From an uncultured Prolixibacteraceae bacterium (lineage in GTDB: Bacteria; Bacteroidota; Bacteroidia; Bacteroidales; Prolixibacteraceae), in NCBI GenBank assembly GCA_937915865.1, contig CALGIG010000123.1, positions 1-64,000 of the forward strand: DNA of 64,000 nucleotides. The letters are read 5' to 3'. The notes below the pieces were generated by a model, which was given only the letters and a program-made list of their open reading frames with translations, made no database searches and was not told the DNA's origin. Of the stretch, positions 8,658 to 16,665 are shown piece after piece. The first letter of the stretch is position 1. Every line of letters starts with the position of its first letter. The translations under genes were made by a program, and so were the position numbers.

Positions 8658-9216
8658 TACTTTTGTATTTAAAATTAATGTCGGCATCCGCTAAAAAAGG
8701 CAAGAGCTTATCTTTGCCCGAAACCACCTGTAATTCGGCAGGCAGCATCCAATCAATATTAAGTGCCGGATCGTCAAAACGAACACCCGCTTCAGCCTGT
8801 GGATTATAAAAATCGTCGCATTTATACGAGAAAATAGCGTATTCGCTCAACACCGAGAACCCGTGAGCAAAACCTTTTGGAATGTAAAACTGGCGTTTGT
8901 TGCTGGCGCTTACAATTACACCATGCCATTTGCCAAAAGTAGGTGAACCCTCTCTCAAATCAACAGCAACATCATAAACAGTTCCGCGAACAACACGAAT
9001 CAATTTGGTTTGCGCATAAGGCGCCTTTTGATAATGCAGACCTCGAATAACCCCGTAATGCGACTTAGATTCATTGTCCTGTACAAACTTAGATACCAGT
9101 CCACTTTCTTCAAATTCTTTCGAACTAAAACTTTCGAAAAAGTAACCACGTTCGTCAGCAAAAACCTTTGGTTCTAAAGTAAATAATCCCGGAATTGGCG
9201 TTTCAATTATCTTCAT
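8650..9216 (-). CDS. rmlC: dTDP-4-dehydrorhamnose 3,5-epimerase
   Basis: From ATG 9216 a 188-residue cupin enzyme that epimerises C3 and C5 of dTDP-4-keto-6-deoxyglucose. The base His61 lies in GVIRGLHYQ, preceded by FVQDNESKS, both signatures of RmlC; the IPKGFAHGF stretch is also conserved. An upstream in-frame start at 9276 is rejected because those extra residues are encoded by an intergenic palindromic repeat. It overlaps rmlD by 8 bases. Confidence 0.95.
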   Translation of the reverse strand: MKIIETPIPGLFTLEPKVFADERGYFFESFSSKEFEESGLVSKFVQDNESKSHYGVIRGLHYQKAPYAQTKLIRVVRGTVYDVAVDLREGSPTFGKWHGVIVSASNKRQFYIPKGFAHGFSVLSEYAIFSYKCDDFYNPQAEAGVRFDDPALNIDWMLPAELQVVSGKDKLLPFLADADINFKYKSNG

Positions 9217-9250
9217 GTGTATATTTTTTTTTGTTATGACCTCACCCCAG

Positions 9251-9271
9251 CCCTCTCCCAACTGGAGAGGG
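9251..9271. repeat. GC-rich intergenic palindrome
   Basis: CCCTCTCC at 9251-9258 and GGAGAGGG at 9264-9271 form a hairpin with a 5-base loop, in a GC-rich patch unlike the surrounding AT-rich DNA. Short palindromes of this look recur between genes in many Bacteroidota genomes. It lies between rmlA and rmlC and is not followed by a U-tract. Confidence 0.55.
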
Positions 9272-9323
9272 GGCAAAAGGCACCCTGATCATGCAATGTA
9301 CATATTCAATGTTCCTTTTCAAG

Positions 9324-9340
9324 TCTCCCCTTTGGGGAGA
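9324..9340. repeat. Second GC-rich intergenic palindrome
   Basis: TCTCCCC at 9324-9330 and GGGGAGA at 9334-9340 enclose TTT; the following bases include AGAGGGGC. It resembles the widespread Bacteroidota intergenic hairpin built on CTCCCC/GGGGAG. It is just downstream of the rmlA stop codon and may attenuate or process the operon transcript. Confidence 0.55.
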
Positions 9341-9354
9341 TTCAGAGGGGCTCA

Positions 9355-10236
9355 CTAAAACGTGTAAACTTTTCTGTTGGCAAGTTTAATCAAATATTCG
9401 CCATATTGGTTTTTCTTCAATGGTTCAGCCAGCTTCAGCAATTGTTCTTTGTTTATGTATCCTTTCAGATAGGCTATTTCTTCAATACAAGAAACTTTCA
9501 AACCCTGCCTTTCTTCTATTGTATGAATAAAATTCGAAGCTTGCATTAAGCTTTCGTGTGTACCAGTATCGAGCCAGGCAAAACCACGTCCCAACAATTT
9601 CATATTCAAACGCCCTTCTTCCAGATAAATCCTGTTTAAATCTGTAATTTCCAGTTCTCCCCGTTTCGAAGGTTTAAGTCCAACCGACTTTTTCACAACA
9701 TCGTTGCTGTAAAAATAAAGTCCAGTAACTGCATAGTTTGATTTTGGAACTTCAGGTTTTTCTTCAATCGAGAGAACTTTACCCGATTCGTCAAATTCTG
9801 CAACTCCATATCTTTCAGGATCATTCACATAATATCCGAATACTACGGCACCATCTTTCAAGTTAGCAGCCTCTTCGAGTATCGGTGTAAAATTATATCC
9901 GTAGAAGATATTATCACCCAAGACCATACACACAGAATCGTTGCCGATGAATGACTCACCAATAATAAACGCCTGCGCCAAACCATCGGGCGAAGGTTGT
10001 ATCGCATATTCTATCGATAAGCCCAATTGATTACCATCACCAAGTAAATCCTGGTATAAATGAATATCTTTGGGCGTTGATATGATTAATATTTCCTTTA
10101 TTCCGGCTAACATTAACACCGAAAGCGGATAATAAATCATTGGTTTATCGTAGATTGGGATAATTTGCTTTGAAATACTTTTTGTGATCGGGTACAATCG
10201 CGTACCGGATCCCCCGGCAAGAATAATTCCTTTCAT
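9355..10236 (-). CDS. rmlA: Glucose-1-phosphate thymidylyltransferase
   Basis: A 293-residue nucleotidyltransferase that makes dTDP-glucose from dTTP and glucose 1-phosphate, the first step of dTDP-rhamnose synthesis. The signature LAGGSGTRLYP is at 6-16; KPMIYYPLSVLMLAGI, the VLGDNIFYG metal site and FAWLDTGTHESL are all typical RmlA. Length is standard. It is first in the rmlA-rmlC-rmlD order on the minus strand; the dehydratase gene rmlB, normally beside it, is not in the window. Confidence 0.97.
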   Translation of the reverse strand: MKGIILAGGSGTRLYPITKSISKQIIPIYDKPMIYYPLSVLMLAGIKEILIISTPKDIHLYQDLLGDGNQLGLSIEYAIQPSPDGLAQAFIIGESFIGNDSVCMVLGDNIFYGYNFTPILEEAANLKDGAVVFGYYVNDPERYGVAEFDESGKVLSIEEKPEVPKSNYAVTGLYFYSNDVVKKSVGLKPSKRGELEITDLNRIYLEEGRLNMKLLGRGFAWLDTGTHESLMQASNFIHTIEERQGLKVSCIEEIAYLKGYINKEQLLKLAEPLKKNQYGEYLIKLANRKVYTF

Positions 10237-10531
10237 AGTATAAATTTTTGTTTAATGTTTTATGTACCAGTTATATCCTTCTGATAATTTTTCAGGTTAT
10301 GAACCTTGTACCAGTAGTTTTCGACTTTATTCTTTAAACTTCGATGTTACCAATAAATTTCAGAACCATATCCCGAAATAATATAAAATCAAAAATAAGA
10401 TTAATCAACATAGTTAAAGTCATGCATTGCATAAAACTATAGCTAATATCGAATATTTTCTCAAAAAGAAATCATTCTTTCTAATGCTTTTAGAAACACA
10501 GTTCATCGGAGAGGAAAAATAATCAGAAATC
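10237..10531. other. Gene-free region between divergent rmlA and rpsA
   Basis: AT-rich with no credible small gene or RNA. It holds two copies of GTACCAGT (10263-10270 and 10308-10315) around a small hairpin (AGGTT-ATG-AACCT). A TATTTTTG box for the minus strand at 10390-10397 could serve rmlA but has no well-spaced TTTG partner. Confidence 0.4.
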
Positions 10532-10562
10532 TTTGTTTTATAGCCGAATAGTCTTAATTTTG
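10532..10562 (+). promoter_or_regulatory. rpsA promoter
   Basis: TTTG at 10532-10535, 19 bases, then TAATTTTG at 10555-10562: a full match to the Bacteroidota TTTG/TAnnTTTG promoter. Transcription would begin near 10569, leaving a leader of about 44 bases before the ATG at 10613. No GGAGG-like ribosome binding site is seen, which is normal for strongly expressed Bacteroidota genes. Confidence 0.7.
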
Positions 10563-10612
10563 CCGCGCATTTATCACAATAATGTCTAATTTATTAATTA
10601 ACTGATTTTTAA

Positions 10613-12568
10613 ATGGTAGAAAACAACGCTGAGAACCTCGACCCACAAGTTGAGCTCGAACAACAGGAAACTGTTGAAGCACAGGTAGCAGTAGTTGAAG
10701 AAACAACTGCTCCGGAAGAAGTTATTGAAGAACCAGTTGCCCCTGTAGCAGCTGCAAAAAAAGCAAAGACTCCAAAAACTGCTGTTGCCGAAACAGCTGA
10801 TTTTGACTGGGATGCCTTGGAAGAAGAAGACAAAGGTTTCGCCGGAAAAAACAAAAAAGATCTTGAAACTCTTTATGAGAAGACCTTAACTACTGTTCAG
10901 GAAAAAGAAGTAGTTGAAGGAACTGTAATTTCGATGAACAAACGCGAAGTTGTTGTTGACATCGGTTACAAATCAGACGGTATTGTTAGCTTAAACGAAT
11001 TCCGCTACAATCCTGAACTGAAACCAAAAGACAAAGTTGAAGTTTACATCGAAAGCCTTGAAGACTTAAAAGGCCAGATGATCCTTTCACACAAAAAGGC
11101 GCGTGCAATGCGCTCATGGGACCGTGTAAACGAAGCTCTTGAAAGAGATGAAGTTATCAAAGGTTTCATAAAATGCCGTACGAAAGGTGGTATGATCGTT
11201 GATGTATTTGGAATCGAAGCATTCTTGCCTGGTTCACAGATTGACGTAAAACCAATCCGCGATTACGACATGTATGTTAACAAAACTATGGAATTCAAAG
11301 TCGTTAAAATTAACCATGAATTCCGTAACGTTGTTGTATCACACAAAGCTCTGATCGAAGCAGAACTTGAACTGCAGAAGAAAGAAATTATCTCTAAACT
11401 TGAAAAAGGCCAGGTACTTGAAGGTACCGTTAAAAATATTACCTCTTACGGAGTATTTATGGACCTTGGTGGCGTTGACGGCTTGATTCACATTACCGAC
11501 CTTTCATGGGGACGTATTACTCACCCGAACGAAATCGTTGAGTTGGATCAGAAGTTGAACGTTGTTATCCTTGATTTCGACGACGACAAAAAACGTATTG
11601 CTCTCGGCTTGAAACAATTGACTCCTCACCCATGGGATAGCCTTGGTTCAGAACTAAAAGTTGGAGACACTGTTAAAGGTAAAGTTGTTGTTATTGCCGA
11701 TTACGGTGCATTCGTTGAAATTGCTCCTGGAGTTGAAGGCTTGATCCACGTTTCAGAAATGAGCTGGTCACAACATCTACGTAGCGCTCAGGACTTCCTG
11801 AAAGTTGGCGACGAAATCGAAGCTCAGATATTGACTTTAGACCGCGATGAACGCAAAATGTCGTTAGGTATCAAACAACTGAAAAACGATCCATGGCAAA
11901 ATATCGAATCAGTATACGGTGTTGGATCTAAACACAAAGCTACTGTCCGCAACTTTACCAACTTTGGTGTATTTGTTGAAATTCAGGAAGGCGTTGACGG
12001 CTTAATCCACATCTCAGATTTAAGCTGGACCAAGAAGATCAAACACCCATCAGAATTTACTTCAATAGGCGCTGAAATTGACGTAATCGTTCTTGATATT
12101 GATAAAGAAAACCGTCGTTTGAGCTTAGGCCACAAACAATTGGAAGAAAACCCATGGGACGTATTTGAAACCATTTTCTCAGTTGATTCAATCCACGAAG
12201 GAACAGTTATCGAATTATTCGACAAAGGTGCAACAATTGCCCTTCCTTATGGCGTTGAAGGTTTTGCCACTCCACGTCACCTTGTAAAAGAAGACGGAAG
12301 CCAGGCTCAACTGGATGAAAAACTCGAATTCAAAGTAATCGAATTCTCAAAAGCTGCCAAACGCATCATCCTTTCTCATTCAAGAGTATTTGAAGATGAG
12401 AAAAAAGCAGAAGAAACTGCAAAACGTAAAACTCAGGCCAGGGCAACAGCCAAAGCTGTAAAACAAGTAAAAGAAATTAACAGCGCTGAAAAGACCACAC
12501 TTGGGGATATTACTGAGCTTGCTGCCTTAAGATCGCAGATGGAAGCTGACGAACAAAAAGAAAATTAG
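10613..12568 (+). CDS. rpsA: 30S ribosomal protein S1
   Basis: A 651-residue protein with six S1 RNA-binding repeats from about residue 95 to 590, each with the VxGxVxxxxxxGxxVxx pattern; repeats 3-6 include the GLIHIS/T-D-L-S-W motif. It binds mRNA on the small subunit during initiation. The first 90 residues are an acidic, Ala/Glu-rich extension, common in Bacteroidota S1. The C-terminal 50 residues are charged and probably disordered. It heads a likely unit with the STAS gene (48-base gap) and ribonuclease Z. Confidence 0.97.
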   Translation: MVENNAENLDPQVELEQQETVEAQVAVVEETTAPEEVIEEPVAPVAAAKKAKTPKTAVAETADFDWDALEEEDKGFAGKNKKDLETLYEKTLTTVQEKEVVEGTVISMNKREVVVDIGYKSDGIVSLNEFRYNPELKPKDKVEVYIESLEDLKGQMILSHKKARAMRSWDRVNEALERDEVIKGFIKCRTKGGMIVDVFGIEAFLPGSQIDVKPIRDYDMYVNKTMEFKVVKINHEFRNVVVSHKALIEAELELQKKEIISKLEKGQVLEGTVKNITSYGVFMDLGGVDGLIHITDLSWGRITHPNEIVELDQKLNVVILDFDDDKKRIALGLKQLTPHPWDSLGSELKVGDTVKGKVVVIADYGAFVEIAPGVEGLIHVSEMSWSQHLRSAQDFLKVGDEIEAQILTLDRDERKMSLGIKQLKNDPWQNIESVYGVGSKHKATVRNFTNFGVFVEIQEGVDGLIHISDLSWTKKIKHPSEFTSIGAEIDVIVLDIDKENRRLSLGHKQLEENPWDVFETIFSVDSIHEGTVIELFDKGATIALPYGVEGFATPRHLVKEDGSQAQLDEKLEFKVIEFSKAAKRIILSHSRVFEDEKKAEETAKRKTQARATAKAVKQVKEINSAEKTTLGDITELAALRSQMEADEQKEN

Positions 12569-12616
12569 TCGATATTTTTTAGTTACAAATCCATCAGAAT
12601 TCCTTAAATTGCATCT

Positions 12617-12970
12617 ATGGATTTCGAGACACGAAAAATATCAGACTATACACTTGTAAAAGTTCTGAGCGATAAGTTGGATACAAACAATGCTCCCGAC
12701 CTAAAATCAGAACTTGTAACAATAAATTCGAGTGGTGAGAAAAACATCATTTTGGATGTAAGTAACTGTGAATATTGTGATTCTTCAGGCCTAAGCGCAA
12801 TTTTGGTTGCAAATCGCCTTTGTGAGGATGCAATAGGAACATTCATACTTACGGGTCTCCAACCTGATGTTGAGCAGATTATCAGGATATCGATGCTTCA
12901 TACAGTTTTGCTGATTACCAAAACTGTTGAAGAAGCTGAAAATCTCCTGAAGGAAAAGGAAACATTATAA
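12617..12970 (+). CDS. STAS-domain protein (anti-sigma factor antagonist type)
   Basis: A 117-residue single STAS domain. The loop YCDSSGLSAIL (Asp55-Ser56-Ser57-Gly58-Leu59) is the family's phospho-acceptor site. In Firmicutes such proteins bind and release anti-sigma kinases; in Bacteroidota the partners are often unknown. No SpoIIAB-like kinase or PP2C phosphatase is nearby. It sits between rpsA and ribonuclease Z with gaps of 48 and 7 bases, suggesting co-transcription. Confidence 0.9.
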   Translation: MDFETRKISDYTLVKVLSDKLDTNNAPDLKSELVTINSSGEKNIILDVSNCEYCDSSGLSAILVANRLCEDAIGTFILTGLQPDVEQIIRISMLHTVLLITKTVEEAENLLKEKETL

Positions 12971-12977
12971 TTCGACA

Positions 12978-13907
12978 ATGTCGGATTTTGCAATGCCTTT
13001 TCAACTGACTATTCTCGGAACCAGTTCCGCACTACCTACATCGAACAGATATCCTACCGCCCAGGTACTTAACGTACGTGGGCGGTTTTTTTTGATCGAT
13101 TGCGGAGAAGGCACCCAAACCCAAATGCGAAAATACAAGATTGGCTTCTCAAAAATCAACCACATTTTTATATCGCATCTTCACGGTGACCATATTTTCG
13201 GGCTGATTGGCTTAATTTCAACATTTGCGTTACTAGGCCGTAAAAATGACCTTCATCTTTACGCACATTCCGAAATTCAGGGGTATTTAGCGCCGCAAAT
13301 CAAATTTTTATATCCTGAGAATATCCCCTTTAAAATAGTTTATCATCCGCTAAGTTTCAAAAAGGAGCAACAGATTTACGAAGATAAAGCAGTGATAATA
13401 TATTCATTTCCGCTCGATCATAGGATTGCAACATGCGGTTTCAGGTTTGAAGAAAAACCTGTTTTACCCAACCTCGTTCCTGAAAAATTAACGGAATACA
13501 ATATCCCGATTTGCAACAGGCAAGCCATAAAAGAAGGAGCCGATTTTATTACCGATGATGGCCAAATTATTCCGAATTCGGAAATCACCCTCAACAAACA
13601 CAAAGCCCGAACATTTGCCTTTTGTAGCGATACCCGGGTTAATGAATCGTACATCGAATCAATTAGAAATGTTGATTTATTATACCACGAAGCAACTTTT
13701 GCATGCGATAACCAGGCATTGGCTCAAACCACCTACCACTCAACCGGCGCAGATGCCGCCCGTGTTGCGCTCGATGCTAACGTAGGCAGACTGATTATCG
13801 GGCATTTTTCGGCGAGGTACAAAGACTACACTCAAATTTTAAAAGAAGCAACTGCTATTTTTCAGAATACGGAGGCCGTGAGCGACGGGCAGGTATTTTC
13901 AATATAG
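12978..13907 (+). CDS. rnz: Ribonuclease Z
   Basis: A 309-residue metallo-beta-lactamase-fold endonuclease that trims the 3' end of tRNA precursors. ILGTSSALPTSNRYPTA near the N-terminus, the zinc motif SHLHGDHIFG, CSDTR, the YHEATF stretch and GHFSARY are all RNase Z signatures. Translation could start at ATG 12978 or ATG 12993; the latter gives the more usual MPFQLTILG start. It is 7 bases after the STAS gene. Confidence 0.95.
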   Translation: MSDFAMPFQLTILGTSSALPTSNRYPTAQVLNVRGRFFLIDCGEGTQTQMRKYKIGFSKINHIFISHLHGDHIFGLIGLISTFALLGRKNDLHLYAHSEIQGYLAPQIKFLYPENIPFKIVYHPLSFKKEQQIYEDKAVIIYSFPLDHRIATCGFRFEEKPVLPNLVPEKLTEYNIPICNRQAIKEGADFITDDGQIIPNSEITLNKHKARTFAFCSDTRVNESYIESIRNVDLLYHEATFACDNQALAQTTYHSTGADAARVALDANVGRLIIGHFSARYKDYTQILKEATAIFQNTEAVSDGQVFSI

Positions 13908-13940
13908 TAGTGTAGCTTCATTTCAACTATTCCTTTCTTG

Positions 13941-14005
13941 ACACGCGATACAATCGCGCAGGAGCAGAGAACGATTACAAGTTGCCTCCAGCGACTGCAA
14001 ACTTT
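13941..14005. other. Two small hairpins between rnz and the lipoprotein gene
   Basis: CGCGAT-ACA-ATCGCG at 13944-13958 and a weaker AGTTGC-CTCCA-GCGACT just before 14000 form small stem-loops in the gap between converging genes. Neither has a U-tract. They could be remnants of repeats or weak transcription stops. Confidence 0.3.
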
Positions 14006-14029
14006 TACATGTTTTACGAGTATAATAAG

Positions 14030-14734
14030 TTAAAATTTTATTTCGCCTGTTATCGCTAATCTGTCAATATCAATTATTGATACTATATCTTTGTCTCGCG
14101 TGTTTTCATAATTCTTTGACTTACGGTCAAAACCATAAAAAACTAATTTTTTAACCTCTCCAAAAACAGGGTCGGTAAAGTTGACAATAAATTTTTTCGT
14201 CTCATTTGGTTTATACCGAAGGCAATAATCATCATTGCCACATTTGCCTTCCGAAATATTGTAAAGTTCAACTCCTTTTTCTGTAGTAAGTTTAGTGGAG
14301 TTGTCAATATAACACTGACAGTCTCTGTGGAATGTCGTGGATGCAGAAAACCACTCCTTGTTGTTGTAAGATGATATGTAAAAGTAGTCTGGTACCGGAG
14401 CCATCATTTCTTTGTCGTATGGATTTGTCAATGAAAATTTGATTGTCAAATAGTAACCATCAACTTTTTTAGGTATTGAATACTCGTCTACCTTAGTAAT
14501 GAATGCGTCCTTTATCACTTTTGTCTCAACAGCAGTAATTTTTACTTTGTAGAAATAATTGCTCTGTGGAAGTTTATAGTCAAAAGAAGAATAGTCAGTT
14601 GGTACGGTATCGTGAACTGTTTGATCGGCAGTAGCTGTTTTAAGTTTAGACGATTTGTTGTCTGTAGAGGTATTGCAACTCACAAAAAGAAACGCCGCCA
14701 CAATATGTCCCAAAATCTTAATTTTACTTGTCAT
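14030..14734 (-). CDS. Putative lipoprotein of unknown function
   Basis: A 234-residue protein with a lipoprotein signal: a charged start, hydrophobic stretch and Cys at about residue 20 (FLFVSCNTS), followed by a Ser/Lys/Thr-rich linker. The body (about 55-230) is beta-rich and contains YYLTIKFSLTNPYDKE and a KKFIVNFTDP stretch, reminiscent of DUF4352-like immunoglobulin-fold lipoproteins, though not firmly. Two Cys in QCYID and KCGNDDYC may form disulfides. It should sit on the periplasmic or outer face of a membrane. Confidence 0.65.
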   Translation of the reverse strand: MTSKIKILGHIVAAFLFVSCNTSTDNKSSKLKTATADQTVHDTVPTDYSSFDYKLPQSNYFYKVKITAVETKVIKDAFITKVDEYSIPKKVDGYYLTIKFSLTNPYDKEMMAPVPDYFYISSYNNKEWFSASTTFHRDCQCYIDNSTKLTTEKGVELYNISEGKCGNDDYCLRYKPNETKKFIVNFTDPVFGEVKKLVFYGFDRKSKNYENTRDKDIVSIIDIDRLAITGEIKF

Positions 14735-14878
14735 GTCGTTTAATATTTGTGAGACGCTATGTTGTCTCGATTAATAGCCATTAGTTAGCAAACATATGCA
14801 AATTAGTATTTTAGATTGAGTGTTTCCAAATACTGGATGACATTGAGTAATTCAATCGATAACTTCTGCCGCCCTTTT

Positions 14879-14909
14879 ACCCCTGACTGGTTTTAGAAAC
14901 CTCAGGGGT
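14879..14909. repeat. Strong two-part hairpin
   Basis: ACCCCTGA at 14879-14886 pairs with TCAGGGGT at 14902-14909, and inside it GGTTT (14889-14893) pairs with AAACC (14897-14901) around a TAG loop; CT is bulged. There is no U-tract on either side, so it looks more like a repetitive palindrome than a terminator. It lies upstream of the lipoprotein gene. Confidence 0.5.
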
Positions 14910-15013
14910 GGAAATAACAGCGCCGCCAATTTTTATATTTCACTTTTAGTCATCTTTTGGACTCCATACTCTTCTCCTTATCTGTAATTCGAGTAAGAGG
15001 TATGAATACCCTT

Positions 15014-15136
15014 TTAAAAATATAGCTGCCCGAGTACATTTTTTCGCCGTCCAGTTAAAAATATCGGTGTCCGAGTTAAGTTTTTCATCGTCCAGTTAAT
15101 TTTCCGGGCGTCCGAGTAGGTTTTCTGGCCGTCCAG
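15014..15136. repeat. Three tandem copies of a 41-bp repeat
   Basis: Units at 15014-15054, 15055-15095 and 15096-15136, each starting TTAA and ending GTCCAG, with an inner CCGAGT about 18 bases in. Units 1 and 2 share TTAAAAATAT at their starts; unit 3 has diverged there. A partial fourth start (TTAAAAGG) follows. GTCCGAGT and GTCCAGTT alternate every 20 bases, giving a half-period. 41 is not a multiple of three and no gene reads through. It is not CRISPR: there are no spacers. The rest of the gene-free stretch 14735-15267 shows only the hairpin above. Confidence 0.75.
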
Positions 15137-15252
15137 TTAAAAGGAGTACTGTCCTTTCGCGGGTTTCAGAAGATTGTCTGAACACGATTTAAATGATTGA
15201 TTAGATTTACAAGATTAAAAATCACGTCCAACTCATCCAACCCCCATAGATA

Positions 15253-15288
15253 AAATCCTGTCATCCTTTAATCCCTCAATCGTGTTCC
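15253..15288. repeat. Left imperfect direct repeat flanking the GxxExxY gene
   Basis: AAATCCTGTCATCCTTTAAT and the following bases to CGTGTTC resemble 15754-15789 at roughly 80% identity, in the same orientation, 501 bases apart. The two copies bracket the GxxExxY gene. Confidence 0.5.
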
Positions 15289-15669
15289 AACATTTTTTAC
15301 CATCTTCTTGTTGTAAAGGCGTCTGAAGTCGAGACTTAACCCGCCAAAATTAATTAACAAGCCATCGGCAATGTTATAAGCTTCGAGGTAATTAATGGCT
15401 TGGGCCTTATTGACGTCCAAAATTATTTCGATTGCTTTTAGCTCAACCATCACACAACTTTCTACAAAGAAATCGACCCTTCGGGTACCAATTTGCTCGT
15501 TGCGATAGAAAATAGGCATTTCCATTTCGCGTTCAAAAGCGAGATTGGCCAAATTCAGTTCAATGGCCAGCGCCCGCTGATAAATCACTTCCTGGAAACC
15601 GTTGCCAAGCGTATTGTGAACCTGCATGGCACAGCCAATTATTTTGTGGGTAATATCGTTTATGTCCAT
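15268..15669 (-). CDS. GxxExxY protein (PD-(D/E)XK-like)
   Basis: From ATG 15669 a 133-residue protein. The name motif GFQEVIY is at 24-30. The nuclease-like core has Asp66 (RRVDFFVE) and Glu76-x-Lys78 (VELKAI), then QAINYLEAYNI and GLLINFG, all conserved in this family. The family is widespread in Bacteroidota and often present in many copies; its function is not established. An in-frame upstream start at 15765 is rejected because it begins in the flanking repeat. The gene end overlaps the left flanking repeat. Confidence 0.88.
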   Translation of the reverse strand: MDINDITHKIIGCAMQVHNTLGNGFQEVIYQRALAIELNLANLAFEREMEMPIFYRNEQIGTRRVDFFVESCVMVELKAIEIILDVNKAQAINYLEAYNIADGLLINFGGLSLDFRRLYNKKMVKNVGTRLRD

Positions 15670-15753
15670 GATGTTAAGATGAATAAGATTTTCAGGATTC
15701 TCCCCAAGATCCGGGTCTAGCTCGCATACGGCCAACCCGAAACCTTGAGGAAC

Positions 15754-15789
15754 AAATCCTACCATCCTTTAGTCCTGTAATCGTGTTCT
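15754..15789. repeat. Right imperfect direct repeat flanking the GxxExxY gene
   Basis: Matches 15253-15288 (shared AAATCCT, CATCCTTTA, AATCGTGTTC). It lies between the GxxExxY start region and the stop codon of the next gene. Confidence 0.5.
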
Positions 15790-15795
15790 GATTTT

Positions 15796-16539
15796 TTAAG
15801 CCGGTGTTGTTGGTGTAGCCTTTGGCGTGGCGGCATTTCGGGTCTTCCAGTAATCGCTGTTGTATCCTTTCAGCCGGTCGGGATTACGCCAGAATACAAA
15901 CTTGCCGCATTCGCGTATTTCGTCAACAGCTTCCTTCAAAAAAGTGAAGGCTTTATCGCGCGTCAGCATCGTTTCGCTGTCTTTTTTGCGTTCGCCATTG
16001 GCAGCGCCCAATATGTCTCCCATACGGTCGGCCAAATCGGCGGCTTTCTGTAGCAAAGAGGCATCAAAATTGATTCGGGCAAGCAAGTCTAAATTGGCTT
16101 TGCCCAATTCCGACAAATCGTTTAAGTCCTGAACCATATCGGAGTTGGTATCGCCCTGTGCAATTTCATCCACACGGCCAACCAAGCCTTCGTCGGTTCT
16201 GAAGGCATAGCGAAACGTATGCACCAACTCGTCGCGCAGGCCGAACGCTTCGGGCGACTGGTCTTTCCAATCCTGTTCGGCTTTCTGACGGGTATTGCGC
16301 TCCTTGATCCAAAGCGACTGAGCTTCGCGGCAAGCGCCAGCCCTGGTTGGTAAACTATCGACAAAAAACCAGTTAAGTCCTGCATTTACCAAGGCATTCC
16401 GATCATCGGCACACCAATGAAAAAGATTTTCGGCTTCCTGAACAAACACATCTACAGGCATGGTCGGTGCTATAACTTTTTCCGGTTTGATTGCCTGAAT
16501 CTCTGAAAGAAGATAATTGTAATCGTCGATTGAAGACAT
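15796..16539 (-). CDS. Hypothetical protein
   Basis: A 247-residue protein without signal peptide or membrane segment. It is mostly helical, with many Trp and charged residues (FHWCADDRNALVNAGLNWFF, RYAFRTDEGL) and a Thr/Pro/Ala-rich tail (ATPKATPTTPA). No family is recognised. Its GC content is clearly higher than that of its neighbours, like the broken hypothetical gene at 517, which hints at transfer or strong codon bias. It stands 127 bases from the GxxExxY start; the helicase gene follows on the same strand upstream. Confidence 0.75.
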   Translation of the reverse strand: MSSIDDYNYLLSEIQAIKPEKVIAPTMPVDVFVQEAENLFHWCADDRNALVNAGLNWFFVDSLPTRAGACREAQSLWIKERNTRQKAEQDWKDQSPEAFGLRDELVHTFRYAFRTDEGLVGRVDEIAQGDTNSDMVQDLNDLSELGKANLDLLARINFDASLLQKAADLADRMGDILGAANGERKKDSETMLTRDKAFTFLKEAVDEIRECGKFVFWRNPDRLKGYNSDYWKTRNAATPKATPTTPA

Positions 16540-16665
16540 CGGTGAAAATTTAGAGGTTAGAAAATCATAATATCACCTACAAGTTACATCATTTTAACAA
16601 CATAAGAGTTGCAAATGATAGAAAAAATTATGATGAAACTTATTTTTATTCCTCTGTTCGGAAAA

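Noticed and set aside
9217..9276. Extended N-terminus of RmlC
   Set aside because: Encoded by the intergenic palindromic repeat, with no match to the family.
14789..14796. Promoter box TATGTTTG (minus) for the lipoprotein gene
   Set aside because: No TTTG at the needed 19-21 base spacing.
15014..15136. CRISPR array
   Set aside because: Units are contiguous with no spacers, and no cas genes are present.
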